64,000 nt of DNA from Rhizophagus irregularis (lineage: Eukaryota > Glomeromycota > Glomeromycetes > Glomerales > Glomeraceae): contig NC_089445.1 in NCBI RefSeq assembly GCF_026210795.1, positions 4,340,001-4,404,000 on the forward strand. Reading direction: 5' to 3'. Both the position numbers and the translations under genes were made by a program. Numbering within the stretch: the stretch's first letter is position 1; each line of letters opens with the position of its first letter. Shown in pieces: positions 1 to 11,805 of this stretch. Below the pieces are notes generated by a model that was not told the DNA's origin, searched no databases, and worked only from the letters and a program-made list of their open reading frames with translations.

Positions 1-23
1 AAAAAATAAGAAATATTTCAACA

Positions 24-1739
24 ATGATATCAATGATTACCTCTTCATTTAGTTCATTTGGAATTTCCGATATTTTTTATCTTTTCATAATTTTCATAAT
101 TCTCTATGTATCTCGATATTATTATCATTATTTCACTCGTATAAATCCTTTACCTGGTCCATTCCCACTTCCAATAGTTGGTAATCTTCATCAAAGATTT
201 GGTTATGAATTTAATGATTGGTTAATGTTATTGCATAAAAAATTTGGAGATATGTTTGAAATAAGCTTAGTGGGACAACGTATGATAATATTATGTAATA
301 CAGATTTAATTGAAAATATGAATGTATCTTCAAAAAAAACTAAATATCCTTTTAGATCTCTTGTTACTGAAGGACTTAGAGAATACCGTATAGGTACTAC
401 AGGAATAATTAACAATATTGATCCAAAATCTTGGAAATATAATCGTCGATTTTTTACACAAGCTATGATGGCCCCAAGTTTTAATAATCAAGCTGTTGAA
501 TGGGCGAATGAATTATGGACTGAAATGGAATCTTATTGGAATGAACTTGGAGAAAATCATGAATTAGATCTTATAAAATGGATGCAAAGATTTTCAAATG
601 AAATGATTTTTAAAATCTCAACGGGAGTAAAAAATAATTGTATGGCTTCTTATTATTATCATACCTTCGTACTTGAAAGTAATGATTTAGATGAAAAAGA
701 AAAAGAAAAAATTAAAGAATCTGAAAATTTTATTCAATCAATCGAAACATTTATGAGAGGAGCCTTTTACTTTTTTTATTTTAATAGATTTATGCGTCAT
801 TATGTTCCTTTTATTCGTGGAAAAGTAATTAGTCTATTAAAAAATAGAGATTTTCTAGACGGAAAAGTATATAAAATTATTAAAGAAAGAAGAATTGAAA
901 TTGAGAATACACCATTAGATCAACCTCTCCGTCATGATATGTTGACATTAAATGTAATTGCAAATACACCACGTGATATTAACATTGTGAAACATAGCAT
1001 TGATGCTGATTTGTTAAGACCAATGACTGACAAAGAAATTTTGGGTAATATACTCAATGCAATAGGCGGAGGAACTGATACTGTGAGTGAAATTTTTTTT
1101 TTTTTTTTTTGTTAAAAATATACGCATTTATTCATTTAAAATCTTTAGGTTTCGAATTTATTTTGCTTTATCATATATCATCTTGTACATCATCCCGAAG
1201 TGGTACAACGATTACGACAAGAATTTGATGAAGTACTTGGAAAGGACGTTACAAAACCCATAACGCAAAATGATATCGATAAACTACAATATTGCGATGC
1301 AGTTATTAAGGAAGTACATCGTCATTTTCCTGTAAATTACTCACTTGGTCGTGTAAATATTGAAAAAGATACGGTTGGAGGATATATTTGGCCAGAAAAA
1401 ACTTCATTTTCAATACTTTACTGTGCAATAATGAAACGAAAGGATTATTGGACTGATCCTGAAAAATTTGATCCTGATAGGTTTTATAAAATTGATGATG
1501 ATGATAAATATTTACTTGAAAAACAACACGTTAAAAATGCTTTTGCAATGTTTGGAGGTGGAATTAGAGCCTGCCCTGGAAGAAATTTAACGATGATAGA
1601 ATTAAAATGTTTATTAACCTTAATTTATAGAAAATATGATATTGAATTGGCAGATCCAAATGCACCACTAAATTATAGTTCTACTTTACTTTCAGTTTGT
1701 AAAGAATTACTCGTTAAAGTTAAACCAAGAAATTTTTAA
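24..1739 (+). CDS. Cytochrome P450, two exons
   Basis: Membrane-anchored haem-thiolate monooxygenase, about 549 aa when exons 24-1082 and 1149-1739 are joined; the 66-nt intron (GTGAGT...TTTAG) is in phase 0. Residues 15-40 form a hydrophobic anchor, followed by a proline-rich hinge (PLPGPFPLP). The I-helix motif AIGGGTDT ends exactly at the exon junction (residue 353). Exon 2 opens with VSNLF...HHPEV, then the K-helix ExxR (EVHR, E408/R411) and the haem loop FGGGIRACPG with the cysteine ligand near residue 495. All signature residues are present, so the enzyme looks functional. Substrate cannot be told from sequence; fungal P450s of this type act on sterols, fatty acids or xenobiotics at the ER. 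The ATG at 24 is the first in frame and gives a full N-terminus; only 23 bases of upstream sequence are in the window. Confidence 0.93.
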
Positions 1740-2789
1740 AATAAGTAGTATAGATTTAGTACGTATTAAATATACTTGTTTATTATGGTTGTCATTCTAT
1801 TTGAAATTTTTTTGTTATTAGGAATTTTGAATTTTAATTTAACTGTTGTATTTATTTATATTGATAATAATGTAAAGGCTAGGTCGGATTATAAACTCAT
1901 TTATACAATAAAATTTTTTTATTTTCTTAATACGCCTCGGAAAATTGTAAATTTTTAGATATTTTAGGTACGCTTTGTACGATAGTAATTTCATAAATTA
2001 GGATAATATTTACAGTAGCTCCAATGAAACAGAAGGTTACGGCACGATTTCCTGACGGATGATTTCCCGACAAGACATTTGCCCGACAGGTTTGGCCAGA
2101 GTTATATAGAGCTATGCACGAGCACGTGATCAAGTGACCAGCGTTAGGCTGTCTGTAAGCGAAACAGAAATATGGAATATTCAATTGTTTGTCATAACAA
2201 AGTAAATAAAATAATCTGATGGAATAAATTATATTGTCAGAACAACGATAAAACGGATTTAAAGTAAATAAAACAATTCAATAAGGTTTGATGAATTAAT
2301 AAATGAATTAAATTATCATTTTATCTTAACAAAAGTTTCATTTTATATTTTTGGCTTCACCCAAAGCTCCACCTCTAACTCACAAATATAAAATAAATAT
2401 ATTCAGAGTAATATATTCTTATTTTCTTTTGAGAATGAAAAATCACTCTTTCACCTCCCAGTAAAAAGTTTCTATCAAGTTTTTGTATAAAAAATGTAAA
2501 ATATGTTAGTATAATGAATTTAATACAATTATGAGCATCCATTTATACGAAATTTGTGATAAATATGTAGAATTTTTATTTAGCATTTGAAATAAATTCG
2601 TATATTATTTATTAGATTTTTGTAAGAATAATATATTAAATATGTATTAATTTTGCTATAAAATATTGATAATATAGTACTATACTAAAAATAATTAATA
2701 AAACTATTTTTTACGTTGCTTCTTATTATATTCTTGTTTATTATCATCATTTTTTTGTTGTGTTATATTACATTTACGATTAGAACGTC
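1740..2789. other. Intergenic spacer
   Basis: AT-rich sequence between the P450 and the minus-strand gene that ends at 2790. A short GC-richer patch (about 2030-2170) stands out but has no convincing reading frame. No RNA gene or repeat seen. Confidence 0.5.
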
Positions 2790-4378
2790 TTACTTGAAGG
2801 ATTTCTTCTTGCTTTTTATATTATGTAATTTTTGTGTTGTTTTACGCTTGCGACCACAATGTTTTACTTGAGGAGCCTCTTGATCATCTTCATGTTCATC
2901 AGTTTCTCGTTCTTCATCACCTTTTTGTTGTATTACGTTACACTTGCAACTAGAACGTATTACTTGAGAAGTTTCTTTTTGTTTTTCATTATTATGTGTT
3001 GCTTTATGCTTGTTACCATGATCTTTAACTTGTGAAACTTCTTGATCAGTTTCTTGTTCTACATCACTTTTTTGTTGTATTACTCTATCAACTGCTTTCA
3101 ATATATAATATAATTATTAGTTAATTATTTGTTAAGAATCTATAAAATGCATTATAATTTATACTTACTTTGTGAAGGTTCATTATTAAGTTCTTCCAAA
3201 CTTTTTATATTTGAGCTGTTAAATTCCAATAATGGCATTCTACAGTAATAATACTATAATTTCGAAATATTATATAATTCATTGATTAATTTACAAAAAA
3301 AAATTCATATAATATTTAAAAATTACCACAATTTTTTGTTGATAAAGTTGATCCGCTTGTTTGTTGTTCTTCTTCATTGATTTCATCGTTAGATTCAACC
3401 ACTTTTCTCTTAAATCTTTTGCTATTTCCATTTGGTTTACGAGATTTAAGTGTCTTTTGAGTTTTATCACTAAGAGTTGATCCTATATGTTTAAAAAAAG
3501 AGTATTGTTAAACAATTCTGCTGATCGATTTAAAAATTAAACATATGACTTACGCTTATAATTAATATGCCGACGGATCATCTCACGTTCTTCCCAATCA
3601 CTTACAGTTCTGGAAAAGATGGATTTTTTTCGAAATTAAACAAATAAAAAATAAACATTAAGTTAAAAAAAAATCAAACTAATAAATTCATGCCAATTAT
3701 TTACCCTATCAATACATTTATTAATTTCACTAAGAGGCATATCATGATATTCAGTAGTAGGGCATAAAGGATAGAGCTTTTCAGCTACTAAAAGTCTCAT
3801 AAACTCCTGCAATTTTTAGAGAACAATTTTTTTTAAAAAAAAAATACAATTATAAACATTACAATACCATATAACCATGCCAAATTCTTTTGGTATATGA
3901 AGATAAGAAGAAATGTTTTGGTGTTTATATTTTCCTTTTGAAATTGGCTATATGACGTGCAATAAAAATAAATACAGTAATAATCAGTAATAAACCCAAA
4001 AAATATGTATGTAAATATGTAATGTTTTAGTTAATTTTACCTGTTCAGGCTCATTGCTAGAGAATTCAGCAGTATCACTTTTTTGATTTATAATCTTTTT
4101 TTCATTTTTGTTGTATTATTTTTTCAATTTAACGATCCTTTTTTTATTTTCATTGCTAATTTACTATCAGATGATTTGGCTTCTGATATTTTTGGTTGAT
4201 TTAATGTTAATAATTTTTTTGTTTTTTTCTGTTTTATTTTGTTAGTATTTTCTAGTTTTGCAATTTCTTGTTTAAGTTCAGCAATTTTTTTGGACGTTTC
4301 ATTTTCTTCATATTCACTGTTAAAAGAGCTACTCTCAGAGTTGGATGTTTCAGTTGTTTCACTATCATTATATTCCAT
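2790..4378 (-). CDS. Hypothetical multi-exon, disordered coiled-coil protein
   Basis: Unrecognised minus-strand gene. Exons readable by splice sites and phase: 4134-4378, 4041-4077, 3876-3947, 3705-3806, 3554-3609, 3327-3482, 3169-3239 and 2790-3094. The N-terminus is Ser/Glu-rich with a short coiled coil (KKIAELKQEIAKLEN). The middle holds a folded-looking stretch (EFMRLLVAEKLYPLCP, then SDWEEREMIRRHINYK). A Lys/Arg-rich part could be a nuclear signal, and the C-terminus has two similar segments around VIQQK and QVK. Exons 1-4 and 7-8 are in phase with each other, but exons 5-6 make sense only in another frame, so either a splice site is misplaced or there are two compensating indels. Function unknown; a nuclear or DNA-associated role is a guess. 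Confidence 0.55.
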
Positions 4379-7300
4379 TTTAGATAATATAGTAAATAGT
4401 GAATATTAAATAACTTGATAATATAAACTTATATGAAATTATTTTATTTTTTTTTCTTGCTTTGGAAGAAAAGATAAAAGTTGTAATCATTATAATCACG
4501 AAATTATGCTTAAACTATATATCAATTTTGGTGGCGCAGTATTTACGCCTATCCTATTATTAATATATAGCCCATTGTTGATTTTCTTATCATTAAGGAA
4601 TGTGGCACAGCTGGAAATTTTAACAAACGTTGATTGTTTTGAAACATTACATAATTTCCTAGCTAATATTGCTATCTCTATACAGCAAATTATTAATGAA
4701 AGTTTAAATCTTATCCCATCGGGCATCATTTGCCTTACTTCTTTCATTATTAGACTATTTATGGTGACATTATTATTTCTATACAGTGCTTAGAATTTTT
4801 ATTATTTAAACTAAATCATATCATTTATAATCATTAAAAATATTATCAAAATTTTAATTATCAAAATAACAAACTAAAAAAAAATGATTACAAAAAATTG
4901 TCAAAGAAAAAGAAAAAATAGAAGTAACAAAGGATTAAAAGTCTCTTGTAATTGCCTAAAATGCCAAAGGTTTCCTTTAGATGGATCTAGATGACACGTA
5001 AAATTTGGTTAGTATATTGATCATATCCCTTATATTCGGCTGTAATTTTTCTGGGATCATCTGTATTTATTTATCTTTTTTTTTAATTTTGATGAATGTT
5101 TTCTAATGTTCATTTATTTGTTTTTTTCTTTTTAGGCATTCTTTGAAGTACCTTAACTATACTTTTTATTAGTATGCAAATATTCTGGTTTATTTGTATA
5201 AACAGACTTGAGGTTAGAGGTCATAAGCTATCCCACCAGCTGGCAAATTGTATGAAATTTCTTTAATTCTCAAAGAAAGCCTTGCTAAAGTCATCTTTAG
5301 TGTAGGTCTAGTAATACATTGCCTTAATTGAGCGTGGCTACGAAGTTTATGATTCTTAAACTATATATATATATATTGATATAATATTTTAGCATATTTT
5401 TCTAATTTTTAAATTTGTGTATTTTTTACATATAGAATATGATATTCCATTAATTAATTTTCACCATATAACAAAGATATTGCAAAAATACGCTAGTTGA
5501 GCAATTTATTGATGTGAGAGTGATATAGATTCAAAATTTCAAATGGTGAAAGTAATTAGTAATTGCACGAATTAAATAAATAGTACAAATTTCAAACAAA
5601 TTTCAAAAATCCATATTAAAATAATTGTACAATTTCTATTTAGAATTTAATAACTTTATAAAAAATCTACAATAATCACACATTTAAGTTTACGAAATAA
5701 AATTTAATTTAATATTAAATGTCAGAATATTAATAATGTTACGAAAGCCTACAATAATCATATGATTAAATTTTATGAAAAAATGCGATTTTATTCAATT
5801 ATACAAATACTAAACAAAAACTAGATAATTATTACAAAAATAAAACAAAAACTGCACGATTTTTATACAATGACTTTTTACTGGGCCTCCCAACCCGTTA
5901 GTGGTTTTAAAACGTGAGCATCACCTAGAAGTAGTGCCAATGTAGTTATTGCAATTTTGCTTTTTTTACACACTATCTAACGCAGAAATTTAGTAACATA
6001 TGTGGTACTAGTGAAATGGAATTAGATTTGTTCATCAATCATTCAATCATCGCAAACAAGTTTATTAAAATTATTCAGAAATATAAAGAGATGAAAAATC
6101 CGCACCCAGCTTTTTTTTTTAAAAAAAAAAGATCTCACAACCGGAGACTATTAATTATTAAAGAATTTTTTTTGCCGTTTACAAGATAACTTAGGGATTT
6201 AATTTACTTTCAATCTATTAATGTGGACTGTTCAAATTATTCATATTTACAAATAATAATAATAATACACTGGTTGATTATTACATCCAAGTTTTTTAAG
6301 TCGTTTACCCTCTATAATAAAATGATGGAATGGGCATTGATTAAATGCCACAACTTTAACGTGATTTATTACAATATGAACGGATACTCCACTAGTCACG
6401 TTCACCTTTGCAAATACTTAAACTAAGTAATACAGCAGCAAAGAATTACATAGATCGTACATAATAATATATCCCTTCTATTTACCAAAACGATATGACT
6501 TCGATGTTTGTGATTGATAACTTGTTTATGTCCTTTGACGGAAATCCAAAAATGATATATTTTTATCACTTTCAAAATATCATCCAACTTTCTTCTTAAA
6601 TTGATTTTTTCCTTGAAGTGATCGCCATTTGTTTGTTGATCTTGAAGAATTTACCATCAAATCAACTCTTAAATAGCGTTCCTCGTATTTTGATGTTATC
6701 TTCTTAATTTCTTTTATTAATTGCCATTGATCTCATCATCATCTTTGTGGAAATGCATCTATTCAATATTACTATACAGCAGAAAAAACCTTTGAATTAT
6801 GTATCTGGTTTCATTTCGGCTCTTATTGTAATAGTTTCTTTATTCTTATTAGTAGAAAGTTCTTCGATATATCGTGTCCCGTGTTTCATGTATCATTTAT
6901 TATCTCATCCTTTTGACGATCTTTTTTTGTCTCGTTTTTACGTTCCGATCTGCGCCGCCTTTTGTTATTTTTCTGTGCCTGTCGCAGCCAGTAACTAAGG
7001 TAATTATTTCTTTTCTTTATATTTCATATCTATTTCTTCACTTTTCAATAAGCGTGGAAGTTTTACTGTTTTTCCGAAAGTGTTGAAAATGACCAGGAAT
7101 GAGTGTCCTAAATGTCCAAAATATTGCAATTTTCCAGGCATTTTATTTTTCGGACATTTTCAATGATAACTTCCAGACATACTTTTTTATGGCATAGGGG
7201 TAGTACTTTGAAATCTCAGAACCTTAAAGGAATAAACAAACATCAAAAGGAAATAAACGAAGACATTAGCTAAGTTTAGTTAAAAAATGTATAAAAAAAA

Positions 7301-7549
7301 AAATTAATTTTGAAGCTTACCTTTGAAATTCTGGACAGAAACTATCCGGAAAGCCATAAAATTACAAAAGATAACTGAATAGTGATGGGAAGCATTCAAA
7401 TTGTTGGTTTAATATTGTTAAAGGACGCAAAGCAATAATATTACTACTGTAATCATAATCTGTTAAAAGACATAAGCAAATTTAGCCTGATTTAAGAATA
7501 GGTTTGACTAAAATTATTAGACAAAAAAATTTTAATGTTTATTTTGCTC
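4379..7549. other. Intergenic region, no supported gene
   Basis: AT-rich. Open frames exist on both strands at 4496-4793 and on the plus strand at 6747-7086, but none has recognisable domains, splice structure or codon character that would favour one. No RNA gene seen. Confidence 0.4.
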
Positions 7550-8447
7550 TTAGTTATATTTATTTATTAAATCTATTAAATCATTATATTCTATATCTAA
7601 TACATTAGATAAACTACAATAGGAATTAAATTGTAATCACATAGGTTGTCTAACTTTCCAACTATCAAAAATAATTCTAAAGATTCTAGTTGAAACTCAT
7701 CTATATCATTGCAATCAAATTTAAATTTAATAAATTTGCTGGTGGTGATTTTGATAATATTTCAAGACAATTATTCCAATCAAAACAATTTTTTTTAAGA
7801 ATATGCAATTCATTTAGGTATTTGCAGGATCCAGTAGATATAGTAATCTTATTTTAATTTTTAATCTGGGTTCTTAATAGAAAAATCCGTGTCTAATAGG
7901 TTTGATTATTACCTTAGTGTGAAAAGATTTCCTATGATTTATCATATAACCAGAAACTTCTTAATAATTTTCTAGTTCTGAAATGTTATTATTTTTAATT
8001 TCAAACTTAAGATGCTTTAGATTTGGACATTTCCTATAAATTGCTCGAATAATCCTCTTTAACTTCCAGAGTTTGTAAAAATGGTGTTATTCTTTACCAC
8101 AAAATTCGCCATTTAATTTCAAAATTTGTTAAATTAATAGTGTGTGATAGGAAATTGGTAGTATTAGGTGGTTTAGTTAAATTGAAACTTTGTATTGTTC
8201 TTGTATGTTTTATTAGTGATAATTCAAGAGCTTTACTAAATTCTTCATCATGCATTCCACTAAAATAACTTGTTGAAGACTAACATTAAATGGCCTGTTA
8301 AGTTCAATTAATCTAGTGAAACCATGATTGTCGTCTTTCCCAATACAATCCCTATTAATCCAGATAGAATACTCTTATCTAAACTAGTGCTACAACTGAG
8401 AAATTCATTATCTGATAGGCACCACTTAAATCCAGTGAAAAGATGTA

Positions 8448-9135
8448 CATCAGGAAATTTTTAGGTAGATCGGTCCACGTAAAACCACGTAGGTTAGTTT
8501 GAAAACACGTGGAATTCTACACATCGATTTTCGTGGATAGGTTTCCACACAAAACCACGTGTTTCATAAAAGAATTATGTGGATTTCCAAGATTTCCGTG
8601 TATTGTAAAATTTAATTGGAAATCCGTAGAATTCTTCAGCGAAGTACGTGGAATTCATTCGCAGAAATTACTGTGAAATTCAAGAAATTATTAATAGCAC
8701 AGTATAATAGTGCTAGTTAAAGATATATTAATAAAATTAATATAGAAAATATAGAACGAATATTTTTATCTTTTTTTTTATATTATAAATTTTTTTACGC
8801 GGTTCAATAATAAATATAAAATATAATCCTAGTAATTATTAAAAAAAATCAAATAGTATAATGGTTAGTTCGTGAGATGCGATATAATATATGGTTCGGT
8901 TCCTAAGGTGGGTAAAAATAAATACAATTAAATTAATAATAATAATAATAATTTGAGATAAAATATTTTTACAAATCACCTGATATTAATCCACGTGTGA
9001 CGGCCTCGAACTCTGTGATTCCACTACACATGTTTCGTCACAGGGTATTCGGAAAATATTGGTTCCACTTGGAATTTCCATGATGGTTCCACGTGGATTT
9101 CTCTGCAGATTTTAACCAGTAAAAACTTCCTGATG
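8448..9135. mobile_element. 688-bp non-autonomous TIR element, termini CATCAGGAA
   Basis: The left end CATCAGGAAATTTTT is mirrored at the right end by AAAAACTTCCTGATG, and TA lies directly outside both ends (8446-8447 and 9136-9137). The inside is rich in CACGTGG/CCACGTG-type short inverted motifs near both ends, as in subterminal repeats of CACTA/Plavaka-like transposons. No transposase inside. Its ends closely match those of the 9.7-kb element at 52709-62415. It has inserted into an F-box pseudogene. Confidence 0.75.
8854..8903 (+). other. tRNA-like stretch with A and B boxes
   Basis: TAGTATAATGG at 8854-8864 matches an RNA polymerase III A box and GGTTCGGTTCC at 8893-8903 a B box, 28 bases apart, inside the 688-bp element. 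No clean acceptor or anticodon stem could be drawn, so this is not called as a working tRNA. It could be a tRNA-derived SINE fragment or a decayed tRNA carried by the element. Confidence 0.4.
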
Positions 9136-10228
9136 TACTGGGTAGTTAAAGTCCCATACAAAGGTGTGTGAATTTTGTATCTTCATTAATAAAAAGTCAA
9201 AGAACTTCATTTAGATAATAAGCATCCCAGATTTAAATGCCTATAAATACTAATATAGTTAAATAATGGTTGAATTAAGTGAAAAATAAATGCAGTGATT
9301 TTTTAAATTATTTCTTGAGTCAACTGATAAATGTAAATAAGTAAATCCGGTAGAATTCCCTCATTTGACAAACTTAAATAATCCAGGATTTCTCCATAGG
9401 ATTGGAATACCAAATTTTATCAACTAAGAGGCAAGAAAGAAGGGTATTTTTATCATTATGCAACTCTTTAACAATAAGATATAAGATGTCAAAGATTAAT
9501 TTGGATATTATTATTATTCTTGATAAAAAGATTATTATTTAAGATAATTAATAACAGCATTCAAAGGATATTTATATACTTTACAATCTATAACTAGGAA
9601 ACGGAAATTGTTATAAGCTCGAATTGTTGCTTAGATGTTTTGTTTGATTGTTGTACACCACGTACTTGACGGATGGCAATAGAAAGCCACATAAGCTACA
9701 AGAGTAAGATATTACTGGTGGTATGTGAATCACGCAATATTTATCAGAAATTATGTAATGTCACTTCTACAAGGTATTCATCACAGTTGTGTATTATAAA
9801 TTATATATCATATACAGTATTAATAAAAATATTAAAAGTTTGTTTAAATATGGTTACAAAAGTGATAATAATAATCTCTTTATTCATACCTTTAAATTAA
9901 TAAATTCCGCTGGTACACAAAAAAAAGTAGGGAATTGTAATTAGGCTCAATTATTTTCACACTAGTTAGACGAATAAAAAAAAAACTTCAAAGATATACA
10001 GAATGACCTCTCCTCCCCATTAATAATTATTTTTTTTTATTTTAGTTTATATCAATCAGAAATCTGAGTGAAGTCAGATGGTAATCAATACCACAGATAA
10101 AAATTCTAATTCTAAGATATTGTTATTTTTAATTTCTAACTTTAGATATTTTTATCCATCCCGGGAAGTCTTGATATCATTGATCATCACAGCAGAGCCA
10201 TGATAATGAAATAACTGGTTTATACCAC
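9136..10228. other. F-box relic 5' part and spacer
   Basis: Up to about 9500 this holds the decayed N-terminal part of the F-box relic on the minus strand. The remainder is AT-rich with no supported gene. Confidence 0.4.
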
Positions 10229-10353
10229 GGGATCTGGTACAATGTCAAAATCCCGAAAATCCCGAACTGGCCAGCATTATGCTTAATACTGGCCGATTTT
10301 TCGGAATTTCGTATCATTCGGGATTTTGACATTCGGGATTTTGTACGGATCCC
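10229..10353. mobile_element. 125-bp palindromic MITE
   Basis: Ends read GGGATCTGGTACAA and, on the other strand, GGGATCCGTACAA; the interior is a long imperfect hairpin with TCAAAATCCCGAA and GGCCAG arms. TATACCA occurs directly outside both sides (10221-10227, one base from the left end, and 10354-10360) and is a likely target duplication. No coding capacity. Confidence 0.72.
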
Positions 10354-10479
10354 TATACCATGGAGACTAATGTCCCGTGTATAATTTTAAACTACTGATA
10401 GACTTTTTAGCTTACTATCCTTTTAAATAAACATCATCCATAAAATAACTATAAGAAAGATCCCGGACGACTATTAGGA

Positions 10480-10760
10480 AACGCAGTAAAAAATTAATTA
10501 AAGGCTTTTTGTATGAATTAATTATAAAAATTATAAAATCAATACCTTAACTCTTTATATTATTTGTGAATGATTACATCCAGTAGAAACTTCCATTTTG
10601 AATAATTTGGTAATTTCAAGGATTTCTCAACAGAATTGGAATAGTAATCTCACACCAAGTTTATTAACTAAAGGCAATATTGAAGAGTATTTTTATTATT
10701 ATGTAACTCATTAAAAATATTAAAATAAAGCATAATTTGGACATCTGTTATTATTAAAAA
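10480..10760 (-). pseudogene. Second F-box N-terminus relic
   Basis: The minus strand reads NELHNNKNTLQYCL followed, after frame breaks, by pieces of an F-box, similar to the relic at 9.4 kb. Stops in every frame. Probably a decayed tandem paralogue. Confidence 0.45.
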
Positions 10761-11800
10761 GTGCGTATAATTATTAATAATAAAATAAATCAGATTATGA
10801 TTATGACGTAATTTTCCGCAAAATTTGACTGCAAGCTCCAGTAAATTCGCGGCTTATGCCAAAGATCCCAAACATTTCCAATAATGCAAAAAGCCACAAA
10901 AAATCTAATCAGAAATTTTAGTTAAAAATTTAGAAAAAATTTTACATGCATAATAGCGATCAATCATCTTTCTTAAACAATCATGTAACCCTAGTTCACA
11001 TTTAATAAAAGAAGTTCACATCTTTAAAATTTTGCAAACAGCTGATTAATTAATTAACCATTGTTGGTAATTTTCCATTAATCGTCTTCTTACATTAATA
11101 ATAATGCAGAAATATTAAGAAGAAATATTAAAGATCAATGATTACAAAAAAAATAGCAATATTTGTGGCTAAATTTTATTTGTGGCTATGATCAAGAATT
11201 GCGTAGCTAATCGCAACGTATTCATCAAAAAATAGGCAACTGCAAGTGTTACGTGTGTTACGTATAAGATTTCACAAATTTAATTAGTGATCGGCTTTAC
11301 TGGACCAACCAAATTACATATTAAGCTTTATTATCACCACAATTTCTCACAGATAATGATAGACTGGTTAGTACTTTTAAATAAATTAAAGAAAAAGATT
11401 TTTTTTAAAAAAAAATCGAATCAAATGAAACTATAATTATAATGTTTTGGCTTGAAAAGCTCATATTTGCCTCATTTTTAAGTGGATCTGAGTGGGCTAA
11501 ATATCACATTAGTAGTTTGATACAAAAATATAAATATACATTATCATAGCAAAGAATTCTGAAAACACCAACACTTTGAATATGGGAAAACACATTGAAT
11601 AATAATAATTTTTTATTTTACAAGTACTCAGAATGGGTATTAAATCCAATTAAAGCTCTAAATTATCAATTTTTTTTTTATTACAAATTTGATAAATCAC
11701 AAATATTGAACCATTGTAAAGCTATTATTAATAACAAATAATGTTTCATTTTTGTCTCAAAAACTATAAATATAAACTTTTAGGAACAAACTTTTTACCA
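10761..11800. other. Spacer, no gene seen
   Basis: AT-rich sequence with homopolymer runs; no supported reading frame, RNA or clear repeat. Confidence 0.4.
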
Positions 11801-11805
11801 CGAAC

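Larger units (their letters stand above)
7550..9500 (-). pseudogene. Decayed F-box/LRR-like protein gene, split by a transposon
   Basis: The minus strand from about 9490 encodes a broken F-box start (ILYLIVKELHNDKNTLLSC, then LLVDKIW), and from about 8440 down to 7560 a C-terminal part with phrases typical of fungal F-box/LRR-like proteins (CPNLKHLKFEIKNNN, LLRSFWLYDKS, EEFSKALELSLIKH). Many stops and frameshifts separate these pieces. The two halves are parted by the TIR element at 8448-9135, which accounts for the gap. The intact F-box gene at 42831 shows the family plan: N-terminal F-box that would bind SKP1, then leucine-rich substrate region. Non-functional here. Confidence 0.6.

Noticed and set aside
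4496-4793. Overlapping frames on both strands
   Set aside because: Both are open and neither has a recognisable domain; the plus one is merely hydrophobic. Not enough to choose.
6747-7086. Hydrophobic plus-strand frames
   Set aside because: Short, overlapping in two frames, no ATG context or family match.
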